A stretch of 64,000 bases of DNA from Gnetum montanum (Eukaryota > Streptophyta > Gnetopsida > Gnetales > Gnetaceae), in assembly GCA_015680685.1 (NCBI GenBank), contig MNCI01004849.1, positions 1 to 64,000 on the forward strand. The letters run 5' to 3'. Shown in pieces: positions 1-12,500 of this stretch. Each line of letters starts with the position of its first letter. Position 1 is the first letter of the stretch. Below the pieces are notes generated by a model that made no database searches, was not told the DNA's origin, and saw nothing but the letters and a program-made list of their open reading frames with translations. Made by a program: the position numbers and the translations under genes.

Positions 1-1300
1 CAAAAATCATTGCCAGTCTTCTTAATATGAAGCAATAAAATGAACAACGGTCCAGACTCTTGTTGCAACATGTCTTATAATAGTAGTTTGTGTGTCTCTG
101 TTACTGTCATTGTGTGTCTTGCTATCAACCTGGGGCTCCTCAGGCTACGCAGCTTATGTTAATGGTCCAGCATCAACATGTTTTAGATAAAATGTTCAAG
201 GATAGTTGTTATGCTGTGGATCTGCAAGGAATTGCTTGCTCGGTTGTTCTATGCTGCAGCAACGTCTGCAAGTGTTAATAATGTTGTTATGAGGTTTTGT
301 GTTTGGCATGGATGGTGTGGCTGGTAAACTGTTTTACACGTCCTGCAGATGGTGCCTTCGTGAGTTTGGTTCTGGCACCGCTGCTTAGCTCCACCTCCCA
401 ACGGGTTGTTGACCGGAAATTTCTATTCTTGTGCTCTAAGGACATGTTTATAGTTAGCTTTCATTGAGCGCTTTGCACAGGATGGTGGAGCAGTCCCAGT
501 GAGGGAAAGTGTAGGCTCTAGCAGTTACGTATCCGTTTTGCTTTGGTCATGCGGACATCTCTGTCTCTGCAAAGCCAACCAAAACAAAGTAGAGTTTTGT
601 CCCGTTTGCACCTCCCAAGTAAATTGAAAAGTCATGGTATATCTTTCATAAAAGGTATATACTTCCACAGTTCCCCTTCCTCCTGATCCGATTTCTGTTT
701 ATCTGTTTCTGCCAAGATTGGCATCTGCTCATACCACTGACAGTCCATATACTTTAATGTGCTAATTTTGTTTCTGCCTTGAGCTTGCAACTGAATGGAA
801 AGAGAACGTGAGTATGTAATTAATAACCGTATTTGTTGGTGTAATGAGCATTGTAAAATGTTGTATTCAATAAAAAAAACGCTTAACGTTCCCTGTTTGT
901 CTTTCTTGGTGGTCTGGTTTTCACTTTTGGGTTTTTGTGCAGGTTTCTAGCGGAAGGGGAAGGGGCAAAAACTAAAACGGTAGCAGAGGTGGGAGGTGGA
1001 AGATCAGAACTTCTAAAAGTCTCTCCACAGCCAGGCCAGAGGAGGGTTCCTTTCAACTGGAAAGAGAGCGGACGTTCCAATAGTCTTTCTCTGAAATCGT
1101 TACGTACCTGTTTTGGTTGTGTTTTCAGGAGTCCGGTGTAGAGCTGTAGACTTGATTGGAGGTGTGCCGTTTGGAGGCACGGGCAAGCCAGCTTGTGTAA
1201 GAGGTCATCCGGGTTGCAGACAAGATCTAGGGCTCTGTATTGAGCTCAGTCTTTGTTGTAACCCTTTTTGTTGTTCAAACAGGTAACAGTTTTAATATCG
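1..1300. other. GC-richer, possibly genic flank
   Basis: This stretch is visibly richer in G and C than the rest of the window and shows none of the repeats seen elsewhere. It contains a polyadenylation-like AATAAA near 868 and pyrimidine-rich tracts ending in AG near 942 and 1127, which could be 3' splice sites. No long reading frame is open. It may be the 3' part, introns or UTR of a host gene lying to the left, or old unique DNA. I could not assign a product. Confidence 0.3.
943..1141 (+). other. possible exon of an unidentified gene
   Basis: A frame of about 66 codons follows a plausible 3' splice site (TTTTTGTGCAG ending at 942) and ends at a stop near 1139-1141. The peptide is rich in Gly, Ser, Arg and Lys and includes VPFNWKESG. 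That loosely resembles the VPFxWE motif of some plant proteins of unknown function, but the match is too short to rely on. The frame could equally be chance in GC-richer DNA. No start codon or upstream exon can be fixed inside the window. Confidence 0.18.
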
Positions 1301-1823
1301 GTTGAATATCTTATCATTAGCGGTTAAGTGAAATGTTTGGGTTTATTTTTCATTAAGTTATCAACCCTCATTTTCTAAACTTCTTTAATGGACTATTATT
1401 TCATTTAAGTTTCCTTGCCAAAGTTATTTTGGATTGTTATTTTTATTCCCTTGTTAAAATATTTAATTTACCTGCATCATGAAATGTTACATTTTACGTC
1501 CATTTAAGCACCACGTTGCCTTTATTAGCTAAGAATATTCTTGAGTTTACATACCCATATCAAAGGTGCCATAGGTAATAGTTTCTTAAAATGAGTTTTT
1601 CCAAGGGTTGTGTAACCAAAATTTATGCATCAATAGTTTGGAACCCCAAATAATTGTAGTATAGGTATACTTCAAGATATATAAATCAACATTATCCATT
1701 AGAATTGAACCCATGACATGCATCTTTTAAATCACAAGTCTTACTACTAGGTTATGGTGTATGGACACCTCTTCTGATCCCCTTATTCTACCCTACATAC
1801 TATGTGTCTTTTTTGGATGATTT
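1301..1823. other. AT-rich intergenic DNA, no gene seen
   Basis: Apart from the tRNA-like piece at about 1699-1772, I see no coding frame, tandem repeat or recognisable element. Confidence 0.5.
1699..1772 (-). repeat. tRNA-like / SINE-head-like piece
   Basis: Read on the minus strand, an A-box-like segment (CCATAACCTAGTAGTAAGAC) is followed about 35 bases later by a B-box-like GGGTTCAATTC. This spacing is that of RNA polymerase III promoters in tRNAs and tRNA-derived SINEs. It does not fold into a proper tRNA by eye and has no clear 3' tail, so a decayed SINE head or tRNA pseudogene is the best guess. Confidence 0.3.
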
Positions 1824-2936
1824 TGTTGAGGATGATTCTTGAATGCTTTGGCATGTTTCGGGGTGTTTTGGGCTCATTTTGATAAGGTTAGGAGGTTCTT
1901 AGCATCAAAAGGAGCACTTTTATTTTTGGCACCTTTAGAAGAGACATCTCTATGGAAAGAACATCTTTCCAGAGACATCTTCCCAAAGACATCTACCAAA
2001 AATAGTAGATATCTCTCCCATGAGTAGGGCTTTCACAGGAGATGTTTACATGAAACCAGAGATGATCCAAAAGCATGGGGAAACTTCTGAAAACACTTGT
2101 TCTAATTAGTAAAATAGCCAAAGCAAGATGGAAACAGCCGAAGTAAGATGAAAATAATTAGGGAGAAGGTGAGAAGACTTGAGAAAATTCTAAAGAACCT
2201 AAAATTGAATTAAGGAAAGGTTTCTAGGATTTTTACCTTTTGGTTACATATAAATATTGATGTAATTCGCCATTGTTAGTGTCGCAGTACCAAGTGCCTT
2301 AAAGCCAAGTGCCACAGTGCCAAGGGTCAATGTGCAAATGTTGAAGGCCAAACATCCCAACAAAGGACAAGAGAGAGAGCTCATGAGGGAAGAGAGATTG
2401 TGCAAGAACAAAGTTTATGTAAGGAAGTTGAGCGAAAGGCAAGGGAAAGCACTTGAGAGAGGTTAGGAGAATCTCTTATAAGAGTCTTGTCTTGAGCTTG
2501 GGCTTCATTATAAGATCCTTGGAAGAGTTGTGAGTCAAGCTTGGCTTCTCATCTTTGATGTATTTTCTATATATTTGATCTATTTTATTTTGTTGTTCTT
2601 ACTTTCTAAGCTAAATCTACTTGGAAGTTATGGATTGGATCTTATTGGGATATATTTATGTGCAACATTGCACTAGGTTAACACCTCATTATTTGTACTA
2701 GCTATAGTTATTCGTGTAGGGGGATCTCATTAGTCTTGGCATTTATATGACTACTTAAGGTGTACTCACTATTCTAATAACCTTTGGACTAACATGTTGA
2801 GTGTACTTATGTTGTGCTCATAGGTGCTATCATTGTTGAAGTGTAGTCCATCTTTAGTTTGTGTTGGAACACTTGGCTATTTTTGGATTGAAGGGTAGTG
2901 CCAAGCAGTACTTTTCCATGGTAGTATCATTATGCT
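1824..2936 (+). repeat. probable 5' LTR of a plus-strand gypsy element
   Basis: The segment directly precedes a primer binding site at 2937, so its right end is an LTR end. The left end is a guess: TGTTGAGG at 1824 would be a TG start giving about 1.1 kb. Internal short repeats of AGACATCT occur around 1940-2000. No second LTR of this element was found in the window, so neither length nor age can be measured. Confidence 0.4.
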
Positions 2937-2954
2937 TGGTATCAGAGCTAGGTT
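2937..2954 (+). promoter_or_regulatory. primer binding site, tRNA-iMet type
   Basis: TGGTATCAGAGCTAGGTT is close to the complement of the 3' end of plant initiator tRNA-Met, the usual primer for minus-strand synthesis in plant Ty3/gypsy and copia elements. It lies immediately right of the presumed LTR and about 80 bases before the decayed gag start, the expected order. Confidence 0.8.
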
Positions 2955-3020
2955 GCGAATGATGATTTATTATTCGTAGCTTGTATTTTTTATTTGTAGT
3001 TTATCTTGATAGTTCCTATT

Positions 3021-4510
3021 ATGATACCAAGGAAAAAGATGAGCTGAAATCCCAATGTTGTTCCTCATCCAAATCTACATAATGGGCTAGTTGGAGATGA
3101 TAATGAAGACAATCATATGCACAATGGGGTGCATGATGATGTTCATGTGTACAAGGAAGTGCATGATGATGAGGATGTGGAAATGATTAATGAAAGAATT
3201 ATTGATGAATTCCCCCAAAATATGCAAATATTGTAGAGTTAGTTATTACAAGTAGACAACATAATCATGTACTATCTACTCATAGAAAAAAATGCTTAAA
3301 TGAGTCAAGAGCTGTTTGATCCCATAGAACTTTATTTCTTACAAGAATTGGACTCTAGCACCAAATATAAATTTACTCTTATCCAAAACTTTGTGCTAAG
3401 AAACATAGGTGGAGTGCCTCATGGATGTTATAGATGATCTATAGCTTATTAATTAGGAGATCTAAGATGAAGAAAAAGAGCTAAGATCATTGATAGAAAC
3501 TTAATAAGCATTAATCGAAAGCCAAGAAAATGAGATTAAGGGCTTGAAAAATCAATTGGCTATATAAGCAAGAGCATTAGCATTGAGACCAACTTAGTCA
3601 TTTTCCAAGATTTAAGATACGAAGCCAAAAATTTATGAGGATGATAAAGATGATACAATTATTGATGCTTTCCTCTTAGAGACAAAGGTGTCTTTGGAAA
3701 TATGAGTGCATTAATGAAAAATAAGCTTATGTTGCTACCAAATTCTTGGATGGAAGTGCAAAAATTTAGTGGCTTAACATTCTTCTAGAATAAAGAGCTC
3801 TAATAGATAGAGCCATAAGAACATGAGACCAATTTAAGGAGGCAATGATTGAAAATTTCCATTCAGGTACTTCCATTGATAAAGTTTGGGCAAAGTTAAA
3901 AGAGATTCAATACATTGGGAAGCTAGATGAATATATTCAAGAGTATCAAAATCTAATTATCCAAATCTTGAATATTGATGAGGTTTGAAAATATATAATT
4001 TTCACCAATGGTCTCAAACCTTGGATTTAGTATTAGATCAAACATGAAAAATCATAAGATATAGGGAGGTAATCCAAGTTGTTGGTAGTTTAGTGAATTA
4101 CAAGGTAGGGAAGAAAGATAAGGATGTAGTGCAATAATCCCACAAGAGTAAGAAAGAAAGTAACAAGCCTTAGAGAGGGAATGGATATAATCCTTACATT
4201 AGGTAATCAATCCTCTTGGGGCATGGAAAACATCAAGATCCTCAAGAGTGGAATGAGTTTTGGAATAAAAGACCAGATTTTGGAGGATTTTGTCAATATT
4301 CTTCAAGGCATAATGGCTTAAAGCACTATATATATGATGAGGAACATTGTGCTTGAGAATGTTATTAGAATTCTTGATTTAGAGATGGTGAAAATGGTCA
4401 GAATGAGAATCATAAGTTGAATGCAACTAGGCATGAAGCTAATACTCCATTAATAAGTTCCAATGAGGATGATGAAGAGAACAATATGAAACTTTTCAAT
4501 TCCATGTAGT
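3021..4510 (+). pseudogene. decayed Gag of a Ty3/gypsy-type element (copy A)
   Basis: Translated in shifting frames with many stops, the segment begins with a basic MPRKKMS-like start near 3021, followed by an acidic stretch. At 3690-4050 it matches the general pattern of a retrotransposon Gag: KFLDGSAKIWWLNIL, then DQFKEAMIENF, then LDEYIQEYQNLI. A poor zinc-knuckle-like stretch follows near 4285-4350. Gag packages element RNA into cytoplasmic particles. No protease or polymerase follows, so the element is Gag-only or truncated. A second copy of the part from 3884 onward lies at 13158-13830. Confidence 0.65.
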
Positions 4511-5574
4511 AGGTACATTAGGACTTGACCACCTTAATGGGAGTTCAAGGGATTTATGTTCAAATAGGGCAACATGTTCCAAGAAGAGTGAAAAGTGATC
4601 GATCTTGTGTTGTCACTTCCTTATTACTTATGCTTAATTATATTAAAGCAACATTTTAAAGATGCTTTTAAGATGAATATGCCACTCATTCATTTCATCA
4701 TTTATTTCCTACAAACTTCCTTATCTTCTAAGCTTAACATCTTTTTCAATATAGACATCTCTAGGGTAGAGCATACTTTTGCTACATCCTTGTAGTGAGA
4801 ATTCTACACTATCCAAAATAGCAAGTCAAATTTTTATTCTGTAAACATTTTTCTTGTATCTAATATCAAATAGACTACTAACATTTTGTGTTTTTTTTTT
4901 TTTGGCAAATTTTAACTAGTAAAGATTGCATCTAATATCAAAATAGGAAAATGTCATTTTGTCTTTTCATTTTATATGTGATAATAAATAATTACATTTT
5001 TGTCTTACATGCAAAAACTAGAAAATTGAGACAATCTTTGAGCATTACTAATACATAATTCATTTCATGGAAATGGGAGAAACCCTCTATATATTCAAAT
5101 CATGGAACTTTTAGAATTCCATAACAAAGACCACAACATCTAACTACCTCAGTCAATCTATGAAGCTAGATTTCTATGTGAGAGACTTACATTTTATTCT
5201 ATTTATCTTTAGAACAACATTTCTCAAAAAATACTATTTACAAAATCCAATTACATTGTACATATTACCTATTTTCCAAAAACATAAGGAATCATTTTAT
5301 AATTTCAAGTCTTATTCTTTAAAGATAACTTTCCTTAATGTGATTGCATTACAATCATAGAAAGATGATCTCATTTTTAGCCTTTAGTCTTTCACACACA
5401 CCATAATTTCCAAAGCTTAGGGGAAATCCCACTACAGTTTACCTTGAAGCTAGCTATAAAGTGGTAGGATTTGAAGGAATTGGGAAGGAGGGGAAGTATA
5501 GGTAATGTACTAAAACCTAAAATAGATAACTATGTGTACCCTTAGGATATGTAGTTAACATGATATTTTCATTA
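4511..5574. other. non-coding part of duplication copy A
   Basis: The DNA matches 13831-14875 of copy B almost throughout, including a shared GCTTAGGGGAAATCCCACTA stretch. No conserved frame is seen and the two copies differ by frameshifting indels, so it is probably non-coding LTR-element interior or flank. Confidence 0.6.
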
Positions 5575-5599
5575 AGGCCTGCATGCACCGAGTAAGGGT

Positions 5600-8045
5600 A
5601 GTTTTGGACCATAGCGATGCTTTCTTTGCTAACCTATTCCTCCCCTCTTGAAGGCCTATTAGTCATTGACAAGGATAGTAGAGAGATGGAATGCAAAGGA
5701 GAGATTGAGGAGTGACTAGGAGTCACTCAATGTTGCAAAGGCATTGTGATCAGAGATGTGCATGTGCCTAAGGTTTGGGAGCTCTACCCCATTTTTCATG
5801 TCCATGCCTTTCCAAAGCTTCTCTTCTGAGGAAAGATCCTTAGGATAGAATAGGTGTGGGTGATGTAGGAGGTAATGGAGGAGGGCACAAGGTTTAACTA
5901 GGCCTCCTTCATTACCACCATACTATAGGTAGAGATCACCAGACTTTGCTACAACCTCCAAGCAAGGTCTCACATCCACTTCATGTTCTTCACAATGTAC
6001 CTACGAAGGTTTGCAGAGTTTCTAGTGATTAGAGATAGTAGGCCCTGGATTGTGTAGGATTGCAAGTAGCTCTTCAAGCTGTGGATTAAACACTTATTTG
6101 CCACCACTCACGTGTAGGACCCCCTAGAGGGAATTGATGAGTTTTACTTAGTTATGACAAAGGCTCATCTAGGGAGGTCATGGTCATACTATTCTCATGA
6201 TAGTGCAAGCGAGTACCCCCCCAACTATTGTTGGGGATGTGAGCAAGGACAACTGATATATCATGAAAATGGTGGGACCTTCCAAGGCAAAAATCAAGAG
6301 GCTACACTGGGTAAAGGAGGCTCCCACTACAGTTGGACAGGCAAGCACCAAGAAAGTTCCTCTCAAAATACCCACTTTCCACTTAGTTGTTGTAGGTAAA
6401 AACATGTTTTAGATGCATTTTTTAATTTTTTTTTCATATTTATAATTTTTATGTTTTTCCATGTCATGTTATGCTAATGCTATTGTGCTACATTTTTGAG
6501 TTAGACAATAGGGTTTCTAAAGAAGCAGGAGTAGTAATAGTGGCAATAGCAAAGATAGCTCCTCCTCAGGTTGAAGAATAGGAGGAAGCACATAGAGAGG
6601 ATTTACTTGAGGCCTTAGGAACCTTCCAATAGTTTGATGTAGAGGGGTTGTTGTATCCTAAGGGTGACTTCTCCAACCTCTTCGATGGTGTGTAGTTGGG
6701 AGATCCAGCTACGGTGACACCTAAGGGCTTGCTTGATAAATGCTTTAAGTTTCCATCTACTTTTTTCTCTTTACTCTTATGTCCTTATCTATTTATTTGT
6801 CACTTATTGATTTTTTGGGTTGCAGCCTTAGATGTTCCTACCAGTGATCCACCGCCAGCACCTACCTACCACATGAAGCCATGGGTAGAAACACTAGATA
6901 AATTTACCTTCATGGAAGGCATTGTAGAGGACACAGTGGACCGCATACAGTAGGTAGATCCTAAAATTGATATGTATATTATTTTTCTTGAATTGTTGTA
7001 TGGATTTCATGCATAGTCTATGGCTAATGTTGGTTTGCTTATTGTATGCCAATAGGTTCTAAGCTCCATTTGGATCCAAATCAAGTGGCCAAGGTGGATG
7101 TCATTCCCAAGTAAAACCACCTCCCTTGAGGTGGAGTAGGTTCCTTTCCATGTGTACAAGGCAACTAGCCAATGCAGGCTTTCCTATGCAAAAGCATTAT
7201 GGACTTGCAAGTGCTCGAATGACCACTTGTGGAAATGCATGCACGAATTCTAAGAGACAATAGCAAGCCTGACAGTAAAGAATGAGGACCTACAGTCCCA
7301 TTATGATTTCTTATTAGCTTGAGAATGACGTAATGGTACTTTGTAGATCATAGAGATTGATTATGCCAGGTACTAGTTGGCAATCTAGGCTAAGAATGAG
7401 GCCACTCGAGAGATTATTGAGCAAAGGTTTCAAATAGATCTACTCACCTGGAAGAGTCAAGAGTGGAAGAGCTTTAGCATCAAGGTGTGCAAGTGGGGGC
7501 ATACACAAAATAACCAAAAATTCCACTGCAAGCATAAGCAAGATTCATATTTGTAGTAGCTCAAAGGAGAGTCTGTCAAAGCCCATCACCTTGAGGCAAT
7601 TGGTGGGAGTTAGGCCTTTGAGCTATTTACTTAGCACATAGTGGTTAGTGGCACTCTTGAGTAGGAGATTGCAGTGCCCTTATGGGAAATGTCCACTACC
7701 ACCTTTTCTATGTAGCCTCTTGCATGGACCTTAGTGAATGAAGGCAAGACCCTTGTGGGTGTTAACTTCCACCACAAAGACTAGATGTAGCTATCAAAGG
7801 TGAAGATCCTCTAATACTTGGAGGAGGGCCTTGATAGCTTACCGCTAAACATGGTCAATGTAGGACCCTCTTAGGTTAGTTTTTTATGTTATTTTCATGC
7901 TTTTCTATTAGATTTCATGTTTCACTATTGGATTACATATTTTCATTATTGTTGTTATTGTTGATAAGCACCAGACGATACTATAGGCCCCTGTAGCATA
8001 GTGGAAGAAGAGGAACCTCCACCCCTATCTAGCGCCACTAGTTAG
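5600..8045 (+). pseudogene. antisense multi-exon gene of the gypsy element, copy 1
   Basis: Unrecognised protein. Blocks of coherent but stop-containing coding sequence are separated by AT-rich introns with GT...AG ends, for example 6396-6511 and 7875-7968. Near 5960-6030 it encodes MYLRRFAEFLVIRD, matching YLKRFAKFLVV of the second copy (minus strand, near 57.8 kb). Near 7690-7770 it encodes VNEGKTLVGVN, matching VDESNILMGIN of that copy. The last exon (7969-8045) encodes APDDT and then an acidic, proline-rich tail ending at TAG, again like the second copy (EVPDDT). Orientation is opposite to the protease of the same element. In-frame stops show it is dead. A captured host gene or an accessory retroelement gene are both possible. 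Confidence 0.55.
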
Positions 8046-8225
8046 GTAGACCCTAATGTAGCCTTACGACTAGGCATTTTAGTATTTTATGTATCATTTC
8101 ATGGTGTGCTATGGATGATCATGTAATGTAGCATTATTTTCTATGAGATATAATGGATTTGTTCTATATGGGGTGTATTGCTACGTGTTTAGTGTAATGC
8201 AATGGTAAGTAGATGTGAAACGATT

Positions 8226-8515
8226 ACTAGGTTTAGGCCATTTCAGGCCATGTATGTAGATAATAGTTTGATAATTTTAGGCTATTTTGGGCTCTAGTGA
8301 TACTTTCAGGTTATTTTAGGCCATGCGTTGAAAGGCAAGGCATTGCCAGTTTAAGGTCAAGGTGGGGCACGTTAGTAGTTTTAGGCCATTTTGGGCCATG
8401 TGATAAGAGGGGAAAAGAATGCTAGCTTTAGGCTGTGGAAGGCTATGCGATAGTTTAAGGCCTTTTTGAGCCACAATTTGCCACTTTGAGGCCATGGTGG
8501 GCCATGTCATTTTTA
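8226..8515. repeat. GGCC-containing short tandem repeats
   Basis: About seven loose copies of a 40-50 bp unit with TTTTAGGCCATTTTGGGCCA as core. They lie between the antisense gene's last exon and the protease spacer. The same type of repeat, in opposite orientation, occurs at 55200-55480 and again at 62690-63090. Confidence 0.6.
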
Positions 8516-8779
8516 TGAATTTTTAATTTTTATGCGTTTTGTTATTTTTTGTATGTAAACTAATGACTAAAAAGTAAGAGGTGAAAATGTAAACTTAGCA
8601 AACATGTAAAAATAGAAGAAATGAATGCACGGAAAGACAAATAATGCAAAAATGCAAATTAGGCTAAAATGTAAATATAATGCAAATAGACAAAGCATGT
8701 AGAAGTGGGGCATGTAGGGACCCAATGCCTATTGGGCCAAAGGACTCCTTATTCATGTAGTTGCTTCCTAATCTAGTGG

Positions 8780-9565
8780 GGGTTAGGTGGCGCATAGGGC
8801 CTGGAGCTCATAATATGGTACTCACCCTAACCTTCATCAACTATGTCAAAGGCTAGCTTTGCCCACAAAGCATCTTCTAAATGGTTAGTGATTCTCGTTA
8901 GCTCTCTAGGTAGGTCTACTTCATAGTTTTCACCTTTGTCTTTTATGGGAGACATGTTATTGGGAACTTCACCTCTAATCCTTGTTTAGTGTCAATGTTT
9001 CTAATGATCAAAGGGGTTGCATTGTCACCAGGTATGATAACCTCTCCACCTTCATATGAAAGGTTGATTTCTTGATGGACTAGGAAGGAGATGGCCCACA
9101 ACTAGGCTAACCAGGGCCTTCCTAAGATTAGGTTGAAGCCCGACATCTCCTCAATGACTACAAATTCCATGATGGTGGGGAATTGCTCCCTTGCCATAGA
9201 GTCTATCATGATTGTTCCCCTTACAATAACATGTGACCTATTGAAGGATTTTAAGCATGTTGTCTTTGTTGGTTGAATTTGATCAACAAGACTAAGCTTG
9301 TCATGATAATGTATGGGATGATGTTGGTTGTCATCCCATCATCGACATGTACCTTGAAAATTTTGCACTGTCCCATGTAGATGGTAATGGACATTTGTGC
9401 AGTAATGACTTGACCCTTCTCAGGGTCCACCTTGATTACCTCATCACAAAATGCTAGAGGCGTTGAACTCAATTCATGCAGGGGAGGAGGCAACATCACA
9501 ACATGAATGGACTGTTCATCCATTGAGATGTTCTCTGTGATAAGAATGGACCCTAAGACTTGCAA
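8780..9565 (-). pseudogene. Gag-Pol fragment with retropepsin-like protease
   Basis: The first 104 codons (9565-9251) are open. They contain IHVVMLPPP and then FKVHVDDGMTTNII, the active-site region of a retroviral-type aspartic protease in which DDG stands for the usual D(T/S)G. Farther on (to about 8880) broken frames lead to AFDIVDEG. The second copy at 54.2-54.9 kb has IHVVMVP, VHVDDGASKNII and AFNIVNEG in the same order. The protease would cut the element's polyprotein. Stops and frameshifts after codon 104, and the absence of reverse transcriptase, show it is a remnant. Confidence 0.6.
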
Positions 9566-12500
9566 AGAAAATGCATTAAGGTATAGTAGTTAACTAGATC
9601 ATATAAGGATAAAGAACCATTTTTGGTGTAGGCCATGTAAGTAATATGACTTTCTTACCATAAGTAGCATGCTCTAACATACTAAGAAATGCCTTCTACT
9701 AAGGAATTATTTTGAAAATTCTCTAAAACAACTTTGTAGACTAACTACAATAAAAAAAATAATTCAAACTTTTCCAACTTCTCTTATACAACATATGGCA
9801 TCATGCCAACAAGAAGCAAATAACTTTGTAGACTAACTACAAGAGAAAAATAATTCAAAATTTACCAACTTCCTTTATAAAACATATGACATAATCCCAA
9901 TAAGAAGCCCATTATCTACAACCAATATTGAGTTAAACATCATCCCCATAGCCACTAACTAAGAAAAAAATGCATTTTTCCAAGCATTTAATTACTTTTT
10001 GCTTAGAGGCCCATGACAAATTAGTTGGACTTTATCATGAAAAATAAATGATCTTCATAACATTGAGTTAAAAGATGACTTTTTTCATGGGAAGTATTAT
10101 AGGAGAACATACACTTGTTTTGATTTTCTTAACATGAAAATTAATTCTAAATGAATCAATTTTGGGATTTCATTAATTCAAAAAATAAAATGATTCTCTC
10201 AGCTAAATAATAAATATATATCATAAATAGGTAGTTAAATTAGTCATTCTAACATTTTTGAAAATGGGTTGTTAGCCATTTGCTTAGCTCATGTCACCTT
10301 GCACTAAAAGTTATTAAGTTTAAATCTTAGTACTAACACCCATGCCAACCTAGGAGCATTTTTCTACACATGTTCCTAATTATCACCTCCCAACATTTCT
10401 CAAACCTATACTTAATTGATTAAAGAATTTGTAAGAAGTCCTTTATTACTATCACTAATGCTTCTAGCATCTTCATCTAAAGAGAGTGAGACCACACCTA
10501 AGACAAACCATATGTAACTTAGAAAAATTTCTTTCTTCATCCATTTTCTAGAGGACCTACAAAAAAATTATAAATTATAAATTTATTTAGTAAATACATG
10601 ATTGAAATTCTATTAAAACTTCAAGGAACTCTATGAGGGGGTAGAGTCAGTTTAAGGGGAGTTTCTCCTTTTTATATTACATACTATGAATGCACATTCA
10701 TTTCATTTCTAAAATGTTAAAAGTTTCTTTCAAAAAAATTATTATTACCTTAAACAATAATATAGATCATAGTTTTGAGCACAAGTTCTTGATTTGTGAG
10801 TCATCTCAACCAAGTTCATACTCAAAGGTGGAAGGTTTGAAGTCCAGTACTAGCACCCATCCATGGGATTTTCTTCTTAATTTCAAGCCTACAAATTGGA
10901 CTAGCCTTATTTTCCTAACATAATAAGTTAATTTGTTAGCTTTTCATTATATATAAAATTCCTATTATCTTGTTCTAACTCTGCCATCATCACATACAAC
11001 AAGAAAGTAATCGCTGACATGTACATAACCATAGAAGCAATATTAAAGTTAACTAACACTACCTTCTCTTTGATTAATAACTATAAATTTAGCCTTTATT
11101 TGTAGCCTTTTAAATACTTATCAAGTAAACTCTTCCATAAAGTATGCATAAGCCATCCATCAAATGTTAAATTTCGGTAAAAATCAATTTTATGACTTTG
11201 GAAGAATGTTTATTATGAAATGTTCCTTAGAAAATGTCATTAAAAATATTAGTATGATGTTACACCTTGAAATTAACCATAGGTAATTTATAAAATCATG
11301 TAAGGGACATGATTAAATCTCTTAGAAATCCACATATTCCATATGCAAAACCTACAATTCAAAATAAATTGTTGGAAAACCTGAATGCACCAAGTATGAA
11401 ACCTTATAATGCAATGATCATACTTGAATAAACATTAAAGAATAAATCACTGAGAAAAGTCCATGCAATGACATACTAGCAACTTAGGCACATAACCTTG
11501 ATGTACAAGTTACAATAGTTATATGTGTGAACCTTAAGGACCATTTACAAATCCATAACGTAGCGTAAAAAATACAACAATGCTTAAATCCTTGTCTACA
11601 AAGATTCTTTAAAAGTTAATGCTCCCATAGTACACTATGTTCTAGTGTTCAAAACATCATCAAGAACCTCCATCTAAGCCTCCTAACTATGATTTTCATG
11701 AAACACATGCAAGAATGATTAGAACACCTTCAGAGTAGAAGAAATTACATTAGTGCTACCTAAAACAAGATAGAAGATGGGGTCTAGGTTCAAAACACAT
11801 TATTAGTGTAGCTAGAAGATTTATCCACATAAATGTTAACTTATAGTTAATCCTAAAATGCATAAATTACTCATAGGTGTTTTTTTTTCTCTTAATAACA
11901 CTATTTTCATGAGGTTTTTAGAATCATACATTAAAATAACTACAAGTTGATAATAACTTAAACTAGCTATTGATAACTATTTGGTGTAATACCTCACCTA
12001 TTTACACCATTCATCATGTATGACAAAACCAACTATTAGGTTAGAGTCCCTCATGCATGTTAATTTTCAACTATTGAGTTATGTTATGACTGGTATTATC
12101 TCTATAGCTACCCTAAGGTGCTAGCTCCTTACAACAACCTAAATAATGCATGATACTATTTAAACATTAATTCACATGTAAATGTGATAAGTTTGCAAAT
12201 CCCACAATGGTTTCTCATTGATAACAAGTCATATATCAGTGGCCTTGCAAAAATTATATCAATTCTTTTTTTGTTAAATAATTATTTAAGCATTCTAACA
12301 TGTCGAATGTGCCCATACACATCTAAAATATTTGCCCATCATGGCCATCTAAACATTCTATTTCTACCTAATGCAAAGATGAATGCATCTCTTCAAGAAA
12401 TGTGTAAAAGCTACATTTCAAGTTTTTTTCATGACCTCTAAATTCATCACAACCTAGGTTAGGACATATGGAATTACCATCACCATTTCCACCATCGGGA

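Larger units (their letters stand above)
5575..9547 (-). mobile_element. fragment of a gypsy-type element with an antisense gene
   Basis: The block interrupts copy A. Copy B is continuous at 14875-14925 apart from about 50 bases missing from copy A. On the minus strand it carries protease (9565 to about 8880), a spacer and GGCC repeats; on the plus strand it carries a multi-exon gene (about 5600-8045). The same order and strand relation recurs at 54.0-61.1 kb. No LTRs or reverse transcriptase were seen, so it is a truncated internal fragment. Left and right junctions are good to about 10 bases. Confidence 0.65.

Noticed and set aside
6184-6405. Minus-strand frame of 73 codons
   Set aside because: It overlaps a plus-strand exon of the antisense gene that has a matching copy elsewhere, so it is a shadow.
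10260-10860. Possible tRNA genes with B-box-like strings
   Set aside because: Boxes are weak, the copies in the duplicated unit (15540-16140) are no better conserved than their flanks, and no cloverleaf was seen.
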